NCBI RefSeq assembly: GCF_049445855.1
Contig: NZ_JBMSDV010000001.1
Span: 806,001 to 870,000 of the forward strand
Direction: 5' to 3'
Origin: JAGOCV01 sp049445855
GTDB taxonomy: Bacteria > Pseudomonadota > Gammaproteobacteria > Burkholderiales > Burkholderiaceae_C
Length of the DNA: 64,000 nucleotides
Every line of letters begins with the position of its first letter. Position 1 is the first letter of the stretch. Below, piece after piece: positions 1 through 8,251 of the stretch. The translations under genes and the position numbers were made by a program. The notes under the pieces are model-generated. The model was not told the origin of the DNA and did not search any database. It worked only from the letters and a program-made list of their open reading frames with translations.

Positions 1-10
1 CATCGAATAA
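1..10 (+). CDS. 3' end of an upstream gene, probably yicC (partial)
   Basis: Bases 2-10 read Ile-Glu-stop in the frame that would enter the window from the left. YicC/YloC family endoribonuclease genes commonly lie just before gmk in Burkholderiales, and from memory their proteins end in Asn-Ile-Glu. Only two residues are visible, so the identity rests almost wholly on gene order and the call is tentative. Confidence 0.3.
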
Positions 11-28
11 GCGAGAATTCAGGCACGC

Positions 29-649
29 ATGGATTACCCCGGAAACCTCTTCGTCGTGGCCGCCCCCAGCGGGGCCGGCAAATCGAGCCTGGTCAACGCA
101 TTGCGAGAGCTCGACTCGCTGGTGCAGCCTTCTGTCTCGCACACCACGCGGGCGCCGCGCGGGCAGGAAAAGCACGGCCGCGAGTACTTCTTCGTCTCCC
201 AGGCCGAGTTCGACGCCATGGTGCTGAACAACGCGTTCCTCGAGTGGGCAAACGTACACGGCCATCGCTATGGCACCTCGCGAAAGGCGATCGAGGAGCG
301 CATCTCGCAGGGCGCGGATGTCATCCTGGAGATCGACTTCCAGGGCGCCATCCAGATCAAGCGGATCTTCGCCAACGCGGTGCTGATCTTCATCCTGCCA
401 CCGAGCTGGGAAGAACTGCGCTCGCGCCTGCAGCGGCGCGGCGAGGACGCACCGGACGTGATCGAGCTGCGTCTGCAGAATGCCGCCACCGAGATGGCCC
501 AGGCCCATGAGTTCGACTTCGTTATAATCAACGAGTTGTTCGAGCGTGCGCTTTTCGACCTGAAAGCAGTCGTGCACGCGCAGCGGCTGAAGTTTGCGGC
601 ACAGCGCAGGACGCGCGCCGATACCTTCCAGGCGCTGGACATTCCCTGA
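29..649 (+). CDS. gmk: Guanylate kinase
   Basis: This 206-residue protein phosphorylates GMP (and dGMP) to GDP with ATP in the cytoplasm. The P-loop APSGAGKSS lies near residues 12-20. The GMP-binding segment SHTTRAPRGQEKHGREYFFV follows, and the LEWANVHGHRYGTS segment is typical of the family. Length matches bacterial Gmk. It starts 18 bp after the upstream stop and is followed 23 bp later by rpoZ, the usual gmk-rpoZ-spoT arrangement that places GTP precursor supply beside the (p)ppGpp enzyme. Identification is firm. Confidence 0.97.
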   Translation: MDYPGNLFVVAAPSGAGKSSLVNALRELDSLVQPSVSHTTRAPRGQEKHGREYFFVSQAEFDAMVLNNAFLEWANVHGHRYGTSRKAIEERISQGADVILEIDFQGAIQIKRIFANAVLIFILPPSWEELRSRLQRRGEDAPDVIELRLQNAATEMAQAHEFDFVIINELFERALFDLKAVVHAQRLKFAAQRRTRADTFQALDIP

Positions 650-672
650 TCACATTCCCCCGGAGATCCCAA

Positions 673-876
673 ATGGCCCGCATCACCGTCGAAGACTGCC
701 TGCAGCAGATCCCCAACCGTTTCCAGCTGGTTCTGGCCGCGACCTACCGCGCCCGCATGCTCAGCCAGGGCCACGCGCCCAAGATCGAGAGCAAGAACAA
801 GCCCGGCGTCACGGCCCTGCGCGAGATTGCCGAAGGCAAGGTTGGCCTGGAAATGCTCAAGAAGGTCCCGCTGTAA
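673..876 (+). CDS. rpoZ: RNA polymerase omega subunit
   Basis: The 67-residue product begins MARITVEDCLQQIPNRFQLV and contains the ATYRARML and KPGVTALREIAEGKVG segments of the omega subunit, which assists assembly and stability of RNA polymerase through the beta-prime subunit. It lacks the C-terminal tail of the E. coli protein (91 residues), as is common in Burkholderiales. The gene lies between gmk and spoT, and a strong intrinsic terminator follows at 921-946. Confidence 0.96.
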   Translation: MARITVEDCLQQIPNRFQLVLAATYRARMLSQGHAPKIESKNKPGVTALREIAEGKVGLEMLKKVPL

Positions 877-920
877 TTAAATTTATTTAATCAGCCCGGT
901 TTTTGGGCTGGTTTTCATGG

Positions 921-946
921 AAAAGCACCGCATTGCGGTGCTTTTT
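921..946 (+). terminator. Intrinsic terminator after rpoZ
   Basis: AAAAGCACCGC (921-931) pairs with GCGGTGCTTTT (936-946) around a four-base loop, and the right arm runs into a T-tract to 948. A smaller imperfect hairpin (AGCCC...GGGCT, about 894-910) lies just upstream. The element separates gmk-rpoZ from spoT, so part of spoT expression should need read-through or a separate promoter. Confidence 0.85.
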
Positions 947-990
947 TTGTTGGCGAGCCGGTGTTTTGCCGCTCTTGCTACATTAAAGCC

Positions 991-3246
991 ATGAGCGCAT
1001 TGATGAAGCCCACCATGCAGGCCGCCGTCCGGCCCGCCGGCGTCAGCCCGGCGGCCCTGAACGCGGCTGCGGCCAGCTTCGCCGCGCTCACCGACAAGAT
1101 GGTCTATCTGGACGCGTCGGACGTCGAACAGGTTCGCCGCGCCTACCGCTTTGCGGACGAGGCGCATCTGGGTCAGCTGCGCAACAGCGGTGAGCCTTAC
1201 ATCACCCATCCCATCGCCGTGGCCGCCCAATGCGCGGAATGGAAACTCGATGCGCAAGCCCTGATGGCCGCCTTGCTGCATGACGCCATCGAGGATTGCG
1301 GTGTCACCAAGCCCGAGCTGATCGAGCGATTCGGCGCACCGGTAGCCGAGCTGGTGGATGGCCTCACCAAGCTGGACAAGCTGCAGTTCCACACACGCGA
1401 GGAAAGCCAGGCCGAGTCGTTCCGCAAGATGCTGCTGGCCATGGCGCGCGATGTACGTGTCATCCTGATCAAGCTGGCCGACCGTACGCACAACATGCGC
1501 ACGCTGCACGACGTGCCACGCGAGAAGTGGTCACGCATCTCGTCGGAGACGCTGGACATCTACGCCCCGATCGCCCACCGCTTGGGCTTGAACCAGACCT
1601 ATCGCGAACTGCAGGAGCTGGCTTTCACCCACCTGAAGCCCTGGCGGCACACCGTGCTGTCCAAGGCCGTGGCCAAGGCGCGCAGCCGCCGTCGCGACCT
1701 CATCCAGAAAGTGCAGCGCGAGGTGGAAGCCGCCTTCACCCAGGCGAAGATCGACGTGCGCATCGCCGGCCGCGAGAAGACGCTGTACTCCATCTACCGC
1801 AAGATGGACGAGAAGCACCTGAGCTTCGCGCAGGTCACCGACATCTACGGCTTCCGGCTGATCGTGCCCAGCGTGCTGGACTGCTACACGGCGCTGGGCA
1901 TCCTGCACCAGATGTACAAGCCGGTGCCGGGCAAGTTCAAGGACCACATCGCGATCGCCAAGCTCAACGGCTACCAGTCGCTGCACACCACACTGGTCGG
2001 GCCATCGGGCGTGAACGTGGAGTTCCAGATGCGCACCGAAGCCATGCACGTGGTGGCCGAATCCGGCGTCGCCGCGCACTGGCTGTACAAGGCCAACGAA
2101 CCCGGTAGCGCGAATGCCGACCGCATGGGCACGAAGTGGCTGCAGTCGCTGCTGGACATCCAGAACGAGACGGTGGACGCCACGGAGTTCTGGGACCACG
2201 TCAAGGTGGACCTGTTCCCCGACGCGGTCTACGTGTTCACGCCCAAGAGCCAGATCATGGCGCTGCCGCGCGGCGCGACCGTGGTGGACTTTGCCTATGC
2301 CATCCACTCGAGCGTGGGCGACCACACGGCTGCCGCGCGCATCAATGGCGAGCAGGTGCCGCTGCGCACCGAGCTCAAGAACGGCGACATCGTGGAAGTC
2401 ATCACCGCGCCGATCTCCACGCCCAATCCGGCGTGGCTGGGCTTCGTGCGCACGGGGCGCGCGCGCTCCAAGATCCGCCACTACCTGAAGACGTTGGCGC
2501 AGACCGAGTCGCAGGAGCTGGGCGAAAAGCTGTTGCTGCAGGCGCTGCGCGCCGAAGGCATGGAAAAGCTGCCCGACAACGACCCGAAGCGCGGACCGAT
2601 CTGGGAAAAGCTCCTGCGCTTCACCGGTAGCCGCAATCGTGCCGAACTGCTGACCGACATCGGCCTGGGCAAACGCATCGCCAGCATCGTGGCCAAGCGG
2701 CTCGTCGGCTACATGGCCGAAGAAGGCCTGCGCCCAGACGCATTGCTGCTCAGCCGCGAGCGCTACACCGCGCATGAAACCTTGTCGCAAGGCGCGGTCA
2801 CGCTGGATGGCAGCGAGAACTCCTCCGTGGTATTTGCGCCCTGCTGCCGGCCGATCCCGGGCGACGGCATCGTGGGCTACCTCGGCCATGGCGAGGGGCT
2901 GGTGGTGCACACCGACGAATGCGCCGTGGGCCGCCGCCTGCAGTACAAGGACGCCGAGCGCTTCTTCGCCGTGGAATGGGCGGACGAGCCCGTGCGCGCG
3001 TTCGAAACCGGCATCATCGTGACCGTGGCAAACGGCAAGGGCGTGCTGGCACGCATTGCCGTGGCACTGGCAGGTGCCGAAGCCGACATCAAGCATGTGG
3101 AAATGCCGGACGACGCCGCGCAGGAAGTGAACGACCTGCGCTTCGTGATCGCGGTGCGCGACCGCAGCCATCTGGAGACCGTCTTGCGCAACCTGCGCCG
3201 CACGCCCTCGGTCATCGGGGCCAGGCGCGCCATGCCGGCGGGCTGA
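991..3246 (+). CDS. spoT: Bifunctional (p)ppGpp synthetase/hydrolase
   Basis: This 751-residue RelA/SpoT homologue makes and degrades the alarmone (p)ppGpp. The N-terminal HD hydrolase has HPIAVAAQ, the metal-binding LLHDAIED and DRTHNMRT. The synthetase domain has YGFRLIV, the basic KFKD signature expected of bifunctional enzymes, GYQSLHTT and a VEFQMRT variant. TGS (VFTPKSQIMALPRGATVVDF) and a C-terminal ACT domain follow. I prefer ATG 991; an in-frame GTG at 961 would add ten atypical residues and lies close to the terminator. No other RelA homologue is in the window. SpoT and Rsh naming varies in betaproteobacteria. Confidence 0.95.
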   Translation: MSALMKPTMQAAVRPAGVSPAALNAAAASFAALTDKMVYLDASDVEQVRRAYRFADEAHLGQLRNSGEPYITHPIAVAAQCAEWKLDAQALMAALLHDAIEDCGVTKPELIERFGAPVAELVDGLTKLDKLQFHTREESQAESFRKMLLAMARDVRVILIKLADRTHNMRTLHDVPREKWSRISSETLDIYAPIAHRLGLNQTYRELQELAFTHLKPWRHTVLSKAVAKARSRRRDLIQKVQREVEAAFTQAKIDVRIAGREKTLYSIYRKMDEKHLSFAQVTDIYGFRLIVPSVLDCYTALGILHQMYKPVPGKFKDHIAIAKLNGYQSLHTTLVGPSGVNVEFQMRTEAMHVVAESGVAAHWLYKANEPGSANADRMGTKWLQSLLDIQNETVDATEFWDHVKVDLFPDAVYVFTPKSQIMALPRGATVVDFAYAIHSSVGDHTAAARINGEQVPLRTELKNGDIVEVITAPISTPNPAWLGFVRTGRARSKIRHYLKTLAQTESQELGEKLLLQALRAEGMEKLPDNDPKRGPIWEKLLRFTGSRNRAELLTDIGLGKRIASIVAKRLVGYMAEEGLRPDALLLSRERYTAHETLSQGAVTLDGSENSSVVFAPCCRPIPGDGIVGYLGHGEGLVVHTDECAVGRRLQYKDAERFFAVEWADEPVRAFETGIIVTVANGKGVLARIAVALAGAEADIKHVEMPDDAAQEVNDLRFVIAVRDRSHLETVLRNLRRTPSVIGARRAMPAG

Positions 3247-3260
3247 GCTCCTGCGCCGGC

Positions 3261-3827
3261 TCAGTCCTTCGCGGGCTCGGGGTAGGTCACGGAAAGAACT
3301 TCGATCTCCTGCGCGCCGACCGGCGTGACCAGACGAACCACATCACCCTGGCGCGCCTTGAGCAACGCCCTTGCCACCGGCGCAATCCAGCTCACTTGTT
3401 GAAGAGCGCTCTCGGCTTCGTCGATGCCCAGGATGGTGACAGTCCGCTCTGCGCCGGACTCTTCTGCGTAGGTCACCCGGGCACCGAAGAAAATCTGGTC
3501 GCTGCCGTGATGCACGCTGGGATCGGCAACCTCGGCGATGTCCAGCCGCTTGGTGAGGAAGCGGATACGGCGGTCGATCTCGCGCAGCCGCTTCTTCCCG
3601 TACAGATAGTCGCCGTTTTCCGAGCGGTCGCCGTTGCGTGCAGCCCAGTGGACAGCCTCCACCACCTTGGGCCGCTCGTTGTCCATCAGATCGAGCAATT
3701 CAGCGCGCAGGCGCGCGTAACCCTGGGGGGTGATGTAGTTCTTGCCGCCCGCAGGCAACGGCGGAAGACCGGCATCGTCGCCGTCCTCGTCGTCGTGATC
3801 GGTTTCCTTGGTGAAAGCCTTGCTCAT
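3261..3827 (-). CDS. greB: Transcription elongation factor GreB
   Basis: This 188-residue cleavage factor rescues backtracked RNA polymerase. It has the N-terminal coiled-coil (ITPQGYARLRAELLDLM ... NGDRSENGDYLYGKKRLREID) carrying the acidic tip, and a C-terminal FKBP-like domain (FGARVTYAEE ... SWIAPVARALL). The GDYLYGKK form and large basic patch indicate GreB rather than GreA. The first about 25 residues form an acidic extension rich in Asp and Glu. The gene converges on spoT with a 14-bp gap and lies downstream of tRNA-Arg. Confidence 0.93.
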   Translation of the reverse strand: MSKAFTKETDHDDEDGDDAGLPPLPAGGKNYITPQGYARLRAELLDLMDNERPKVVEAVHWAARNGDRSENGDYLYGKKRLREIDRRIRFLTKRLDIAEVADPSVHHGSDQIFFGARVTYAEESGAERTVTILGIDEAESALQQVSWIAPVARALLKARQGDVVRLVTPVGAQEIEVLSVTYPEPAKD

Positions 3828-3845
3828 GAGTCGATGCGCCCAAAG

Positions 3846-3877
3846 AAAAACGGCCTAGAGCAGGACTCTAGGCCGTT
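3846..3877 (-). terminator. Intrinsic terminator of tRNA-Arg
   Basis: CGGCCTAGAG (3851-3860) pairs perfectly with CTCTAGGCCG (3866-3875) around a five-base loop. Read on the minus strand the stem is followed by TTTTTCTTT, a good terminator for the tRNA just upstream. It separates tRNA-Arg from greB. Confidence 0.85.
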
Positions 3878-3897
3878 GAATGTTCACTTGCATCAAG

Positions 3898-3974
3898 TGG
3901 TGCGGCTGGCAGGATTCGAACCCACGACCCCTTGGTTCGTAGCCAAGTACTCTATCCAACTGAGCTACAGCCGC
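3898..3974 (-). tRNA. tRNA-Arg (anticodon ACG)
   Basis: The minus strand folds into a 77-nt cloverleaf. The acceptor GCGGCTG pairs with CAGCCGC, followed by discriminator A and an encoded CCA. The D arm begins AGCTCAG. The anticodon stem CTTGG/CCAAG holds loop CTACGAA with ACG, and the T arm has GGTTCGAATCC. ACG is read as ICG after deamination and decodes CGN arginine codons. A terminator follows at once. Confidence 0.95.
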
Positions 3975-4113
3975 GTAGCCCGCTATTGTAGCACGGGTTT
4001 CCGGAACGCGAAAATTCCTGTCCGGACGTGGCGGTATGCCCGTTGTGCCCTTGCCAGCATTTCTGGAAACCGTCCTACAGAGGGAAGACACGTGCAACTG
4101 CAGAATTCCCCGA

Positions 4114-4260
4114 ATGCCTTCCCTCTCCGAATTCCATTTCAGCTGGCCGCTGGCCATCGGGATCAGCGCAGCGGTGGCCGCGGTCGTACTCATCGTGCTG
4201 GTGATCCGGGCGAGACGGCCGCACCCCGAGGCAGAAACGCGCCTTTCCGAGTACGAATGA
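4114..4260 (+). CDS. Small single-pass membrane protein, unknown function
   Basis: The frame encodes about 48 residues: a short polar N-terminus, one hydrophobic helix (IGISAAVAAVVLIVLVI, about residues 16-32), then a basic RARR stop-transfer motif and an acidic tail. This is plausible for an N-out/C-in inner-membrane mini-protein. An in-frame ATG at 4036 would give 74 residues with a less convincing N-terminus, and neither start has a clear ribosome site. Nothing else occupies the 320 bp between tRNA-Arg and the ExoD-like gene. I do not recognise a family. Confidence 0.45.
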   Translation: MPSLSEFHFSWPLAIGISAAVAAVVLIVLVIRARRPHPEAETRLSEYE

Positions 4261-4293
4261 ACCGGCAGCAGCGCATGAGCGCGCACTGCCTGC

Positions 4294-4890
4294 TCACGAC
4301 ATCGCCATCCATACGGTCATAGAGATGGGCAGCAGTGCGATGGCCACCAGAAGCAGCACGCCGTCGCGCAGCATCAGTGACAGGCCCGTGAGCACGATCA
4401 CGGACATCGGGATCGACGTCGCGAACGGAATGATCTCCAGCGGAGGCACGGCCAGGGCAAGCGCGATGACGGCGAATGCGACGATCCGGCTAAACGGAGG
4501 ACGCGTCAGCGCGGAGAGACGCTTGTTGAACAAGTCGTCCGCCTTCAGGGCGACGGGGCGGAGGCGTTGAACGGCGCGTTTGAGCTTGCCGGACGGCAGG
4601 CTTCTTCGGGCAAGGAACTGCGGCACCCACATGTGTGTGCGGCCCATGGCCATTTGCGCGGCGAAGAAAACGATGCAGGCGGCGAGCAATGTGGGCATGC
4701 CGGGAATCGAGCCGATGGGGGTCAACTCGAACATCGCCGGCAGTGCGATCGCGGGCCCGAAACTGCGATTGCCGAAGCTCTCCATGATGTCGCCGATGCT
4801 GACGCGCGGTTCCGAATGCGCAAGCAGGTCCATCGTGTCCAGCATTTCGCCGACGGTCTCGGGCGAATGGGTATTCATCCTTGCTGCCAT
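4294..4890 (-). CDS. ExoD-family membrane protein
   Basis: The 198-residue protein has an N-terminal cytoplasmic part (GEMLDTMDLLAHSEPRVSIGDIMESFGNRSFGPAIALPAMFEL) matching the ExoD (exopolysaccharide synthesis) family. Several hydrophobic segments follow, including a Pro-rich LALAVPPLEIIPFATSIP stretch. The start is taken at ATG 4890 with AGG eight bases upstream; ATG 4878 is an alternative. It lies close behind the DUF899 gene on the same strand. ExoD proteins were first tied to exopolysaccharide production in rhizobia; their biochemical role remains unclear. Confidence 0.8.
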   Translation of the reverse strand: MAARMNTHSPETVGEMLDTMDLLAHSEPRVSIGDIMESFGNRSFGPAIALPAMFELTPIGSIPGMPTLLAACIVFFAAQMAMGRTHMWVPQFLARRSLPSGKLKRAVQRLRPVALKADDLFNKRLSALTRPPFSRIVAFAVIALALAVPPLEIIPFATSIPMSVIVLTGLSLMLRDGVLLLVAIALLPISMTVWMAMS

Positions 4891-4892
4891 CT

Positions 4893-5594
4893 TCAATACC
4901 TGAGCTTGGGATACCAATCGGTACCACGGCCCCCGGGCGTGAGATCGAGCACGGACCACAGGGATGCGAGATCGGGTGAATCGCGCGGGTCCTGGCCCGG
5001 ATCGGCCATGTCCTTCGTCATCTCGCTTGCCCAGAACAGGCGGACCTTGTCGCCGTCGCGCCTGAAGACGGTGAGCGCCGGGTATTCGGATCCATCCGGC
5101 TGCAAGACTCCGAGGTCGTTGGCGTAGTCGTCGCCGACGGTCTGCACGAACTCCAGATCGCGCCAGCCGCGCTCCTGTGCAAACGCGAACTGGCGCTCGA
5201 CCGACGAGCGCCCCAGGATCTTGAGCGCCACGCGCTGCTTGATATCGGCAGCGTTGCCATTCACCGAACCCAACAGGTTGGTGCACATCGGACAGGGCCG
5301 CTCGCGCTGGGGACCGTACATCCAGAAATAGGTCACGAGCGTGTCCTTGTCGCCGAAAAGATCGATGAGTCCGACCTCGAAGCCCTGCTCATCCTTGAAG
5401 CGGTAGTCCTTGGCGATCACCGGCCCGGGCGGCAGCTTGCGCCGCAGTTCCACCAGGCGCGTGGCGTGGCGCCGCAACTCGATTTCCTCGGCCAGCAAGG
5501 CCTCGCGCGCAGCGTCGTATTCGGCCGATGCGCCCGGGAACGGCGTCTTCGCCCTGGTGGCGAGTTGCGTGGCGGGAACGAGTGTCATGTTCAT
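4893..5594 (-). CDS. DUF899 thioredoxin-like protein
   Basis: This 233-residue protein resembles the DUF899 family, predicted to have a thioredoxin-like fold. A CPMC pair (Cys101, Cys104) sits in YGPQRERPCPMCTNLLGS, and the conserved DYRFKDEQGFEVGLIDLFG precedes it. Family members are proposed to be dithiol-disulphide oxidoreductases, but substrates are unknown. The C-terminal TPGGRGTDWYPKLRY ending is characteristic. There is no signal peptide, so it is probably cytoplasmic. The ExoD-like gene begins just downstream. Confidence 0.85.
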   Translation of the reverse strand: MNMTLVPATQLATRAKTPFPGASAEYDAAREALLAEEIELRRHATRLVELRRKLPPGPVIAKDYRFKDEQGFEVGLIDLFGDKDTLVTYFWMYGPQRERPCPMCTNLLGSVNGNAADIKQRVALKILGRSSVERQFAFAQERGWRDLEFVQTVGDDYANDLGVLQPDGSEYPALTVFRRDGDKVRLFWASEMTKDMADPGQDPRDSPDLASLWSVLDLTPGGRGTDWYPKLRY

Positions 5595-5612
5595 GCCAAC
5601 AGGTGCGAGGGA

Positions 5613-6245
5613 TCAGTCGATCAGCTTGTTCTTGAGCGCGTAGTACGTCAGGTCGCTGTTGGTGCTGAGGTTCAGCTTTTCCATCAGGCGTGTGCGGTAC
5701 GTGCTCACCGTCTTGACGCTCAGCGACAGCGTTTCGGCGATGTCGCCGGCCGACTCGCCCTTCGCGAGCTTGAGGAACACCTGGAATTCGCGTTCGGACA
5801 GCTGCTCATGCGGGGGCGCGTCATCCTTGCGGTCGAGTTGCCGGGCCAGCAGGTCGGCCACGACGGGCGTGATGTAGCGGCGGCCCAGCGCGATGGTGCG
5901 GATCGCATCGACGATGGTCTTCGGATCGCACTCCTTGTTGAGGTAGCCGCTCGCGCCCTGGCGGATCAGGTTCATCGCGTAATGCTCTTCGGGGTAGCCG
6001 CTGAGGATGAGGATGCCCACATCCGGTGCCTTGGCGTGGATCATCGACAGCGCGTCGATGCCGCTCTGGCCCGGCATGGACAGGTCCATGACGAGCACGT
6101 CGAGTTCGGTGTTGCGTACGAGGTCGATGGCTTCGCGGCCACTGCCCGCCTCGCCCACCACGCGCAGGTCGGTGTGCTCGGAGAAGAACTGGCGCAAGCC
6201 AGAACGCACGATGGCGTGGTCGTCGACGATTCCGATTCTGATCAT
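5613..6245 (-). CDS. NarL/UvrY-type response regulator
   Basis: The 210-residue protein has an N-terminal receiver domain (IRIGIVDDHAIVRSG, phospho-acceptor Asp54 in VMDLSMPG, Lys in GYLNKE) and a C-terminal LuxR-type helix-turn-helix (LSEREFQVFLKLAKGESAGDIAETL, VKTVSTYRTRLMEKL). It probably binds DNA when phosphorylated. Start ATG 6245 fits the receiver N-terminus exactly. No sensor kinase gene is adjacent, so the partner is unlinked. The downstream gene is the DUF899 protein on the same strand, 18 bp away. Confidence 0.92.
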   Translation of the reverse strand: MIRIGIVDDHAIVRSGLRQFFSEHTDLRVVGEAGSGREAIDLVRNTELDVLVMDLSMPGQSGIDALSMIHAKAPDVGILILSGYPEEHYAMNLIRQGASGYLNKECDPKTIVDAIRTIALGRRYITPVVADLLARQLDRKDDAPPHEQLSEREFQVFLKLAKGESAGDIAETLSLSVKTVSTYRTRLMEKLNLSTNSDLTYYALKNKLID

Positions 6246-6411
6246 TGTTTGCTTACCTGATGCGTGCTGCCTCCGCTGGATGCGGTGGTTCAGTGCGGCC
6301 ATTATTGGATGGCATGCGCATGAATTGGCGCTGGCGCTCGCGCGCCGGCACTGAAATGGTTTCAGCCTTACAGGCCAGGCAGGCGCATTCCTACAAACCA
6401 GCCCGTGCCGG

Positions 6412-6903
6412 TCAAAGCACCTTGTGCTCCGCCATGTCCTTCGGCGGCTCGTCCGTGAAGAGCGACTTGGCCATCTTGAAGAGCTGGGTGACTTTCGAGT
6501 CCTTCACGTCCCAGTATTCCGCCTCGACGATGCGCACCTGCAGGAGCTGGAGGTCCGGGTCGGCAGGTCCGCCGGGGAACCAGGCTTCTGCGGGCTTGCT
6601 CCATAGCCGCTCCACGATCTGCGCATTCTCGATGACGCTGGCCTGTCCGGTGATCGAAACATAACTGTCCTTGCCGGTGTCGGCGTAGGCGATGTTGACC
6701 AACCCGTCCGACGCCACGCGCCGCGCCACTTCGCCCGAACGCGACACGAAGAAGTAAAGGTTGCGGTCCGCATCGAGCGACTTGTTCTGTGTCGTCAACG
6801 GATGGCTGTGCAGCTTGCCGTCGCTGTGGCGATGCGTGAACATGCCGAAGCGGATGTCCTTGATGAGTTCCCACAAGGTGTCGTGTGCGGTCTTGTCTGC
6901 CAT
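6412..6903 (-). CDS. Pyridoxamine 5'-phosphate oxidase-like general stress protein
   Basis: The 163-residue protein matches the PNPOx-like split-barrel flavin fold of general stress protein 26. It has TLWELIKDIRFGMFTH near the N-terminus, SHPLTTQ, the LYFFVSRSGE strand, VNIAYADTGKDSYVSITGQA, and a C-terminal YWDVKDSKVTQLFKMAK. These proteins usually bind FMN or a related flavin and are stress-induced; the reaction is not known. ATG 6903 has AGGAG seven bases upstream. It has no obvious operon partner. Confidence 0.85.
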   Translation of the reverse strand: MADKTAHDTLWELIKDIRFGMFTHRHSDGKLHSHPLTTQNKSLDADRNLYFFVSRSGEVARRVASDGLVNIAYADTGKDSYVSITGQASVIENAQIVERLWSKPAEAWFPGGPADPDLQLLQVRIVEAEYWDVKDSKVTQLFKMAKSLFTDEPPKDMAEHKVL

Positions 6904-7058
6904 GTTCTTGCTCCTGGATGATTGGGTGAAGCAGACATGGTCAGCCAGCCGGACGCTGCAAGCCGTAGTCCCGCGCAGGCGATGCATGTCGGCGCAGGCC
7001 TTAGCCACCCGGGAACGATGGCGCGACCGCCTGGCGCGCGGTCAGGCGATGCCGGCCG

Positions 7059-7484
7059 TCAGAGCCGCCGCGCGATCAGCGCATCCATGCTGAACCGGCC
7101 GCCGCCCCTGCCGACCAGGTAGAGCAGCAGGCCAGCCCACGACAGATGGGTCGGCCATGCGTCGGGATAGACGAAGCACTGGATCACCGCCGTCATGCCG
7201 AGCAGCGCCAGCGCGGAGAAGCGCGTCGCGAGGCCGAGCACCAGCAGCAGCGGAAACAGATGCTCGGACACCGTCGCGAGTTGGGCGGCGAGTTCGGGCG
7301 GCAGCAAGGGCAGCCGGTACTCGTCGCGGAACAGCGCGACCGCACCGTCGCTCACGGTGAACCAGCCTTCGACCTTGGTGCGGCCCGACTGGAAGAAGAT
7401 GGCGGCGATGGCGACGCGGTTGACCAGCGCCAGCAGTGAATGCGGTGTGAGGGCTTCGAGCCTCGACATGCCGAATCTTTTCAC
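7059..7484 (-). CDS. DoxX family membrane protein (BufD-like)
   Basis: The 141-residue protein has four hydrophobic segments typical of DoxX (LLALVNRVAIAAIFFQSGRTKVEG, HLFPLLLVLGLATRFSALALLGM, a segment around IQCFVYP, and LSWAGLLLYLVGRGGG). GTG 7484 overlaps the stop of the DUF2063 gene in a GTGA junction and has GGAG upstream; the internal ATG at 7469 lacks a ribosome site. It is the last gene of the bufferin-type operon, where DoxX proteins are recurrent and have been labelled BufD. Its role there is unknown, perhaps redox or membrane related. Confidence 0.88.
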   Translation of the reverse strand: MKRFGMSRLEALTPHSLLALVNRVAIAAIFFQSGRTKVEGWFTVSDGAVALFRDEYRLPLLPPELAAQLATVSEHLFPLLLVLGLATRFSALALLGMTAVIQCFVYPDAWPTHLSWAGLLLYLVGRGGGRFSMDALIARRL

Positions 7485-8251
7485 GAGGGGTTCTCCAGGG
7501 ATGCGAATGCGCCGAGGCCGATCAACCTGACGAGCAGCGCGGCAACGTCTGCGTGCGCGTCCGCTGCGAGCGCGGCACCGGTGGCCTCGCCGAGCGGAAG
7601 GCCTCGCGCGCAGGCGTCCAGGAACGCGCAGTCTGCTTCGCCGACCGGATGCCATTGCACGGATTCGCCGGGTCGCGTGAGCAGCGCGCCCTCGCCGTGC
7701 CACGGCAGCTCATCGGGCATGGCCACTCCGTCGATGCGGTTGCAGGACCACAGCGTGTATGCCGGATGCTCCGCACACCAGTGCCAGCGCGCCGCAGGAT
7801 GGGGCTGCAGGCCAAGGGCACCGAGCGCATCGGGCGGCAGGCCGTTGAGCCACCGTGCGTCGAGCGGCGTGGCATCACGGGCCGCATGGCAGAGCGTCCA
7901 TGCCTGGTCGAGCAAGGCCACGGCCGGAAGGTACGGCAAACCCGACGCCGGTTCGAAATGTTCGAGGAAGCCGGGAAAGCTGTCTCCATAGCGCAGCAGG
8001 CGCGGATCGCGCGGCGGGCTCGCGGCCACATGCACGGCCGCAGCGGCGCGGAACCAGTCACGGCCGACCAGCCGCACAACGGCCGGGAAGTTCGCCTCCA
8101 GCGCATCGATGCAGGCCTTCATCACCGTGTTGCGATAGACGGCGAAAGCGGGCTGGCGCGCCAGTTGCGGCATGGTGACGCCACTGCCATGCAGCAGCGC
8201 ATCGACGAAATCACGTTCGAAGGCGATGGCGCCGGTTACGGAATCGTTCAC
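7481..8251 (-). CDS. DUF2063 partner of the MNIO enzyme (BufC-like)
   Basis: The 256-residue protein has an N-terminal DUF2063 domain (FERDFVDALLHGSG, AFAVYRNTVMKACIDALEANFPAVVRLVG, FLEHFEP) and a variable C-terminal part. Such proteins act as recognition partners that present the precursor peptide to the neighbouring DUF692/MNIO enzyme. GTG 8251 overlaps the bufB-like stop by four bases (GTGA), and its own stop overlaps doxX, so the three genes are translationally coupled. The family assignment is confident; the partner role is taken from described MNIO systems. Confidence 0.9.
   Translation of the reverse strand: MNDSVTGAIAFERDFVDALLHGSGVTMPQLARQPAFAVYRNTVMKACIDALEANFPAVVRLVGRDWFRAAAAVHVAASPPRDPRLLRYGDSFPGFLEHFEPASGLPYLPAVALLDQAWTLCHAARDATPLDARWLNGLPPDALGALGLQPHPAARWHWCAEHPAYTLWSCNRIDGVAMPDELPWHGEGALLTRPGESVQWHPVGEADCAFLDACARGLPLGEATGAALAADAHADVAALLVRLIGLGAFASLENPS

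Noticed and set aside
523..528. TATAAT inside gmk as a possible rpoZ promoter
   Set aside because: No -35 element at the right spacing, and the bases encode the conserved DFVIINE segment of guanylate kinase.
921..990. Possible riboswitch or attenuator before spoT
   Set aside because: The structure is fully explained by a simple terminator; no alternative antiterminator pairing is visible.
961..990. Upstream GTG start for spoT at 961
   Set aside because: It would add MFCRSCYIKA, which does not resemble SpoT N-termini, and it lies just after the terminator.
3855..4286. Minus-strand frame containing a GFESCQPHH-type peptide
   Set aside because: That peptide is a translation of the tRNA-Arg gene and its edge; the rest has no features of a protein.
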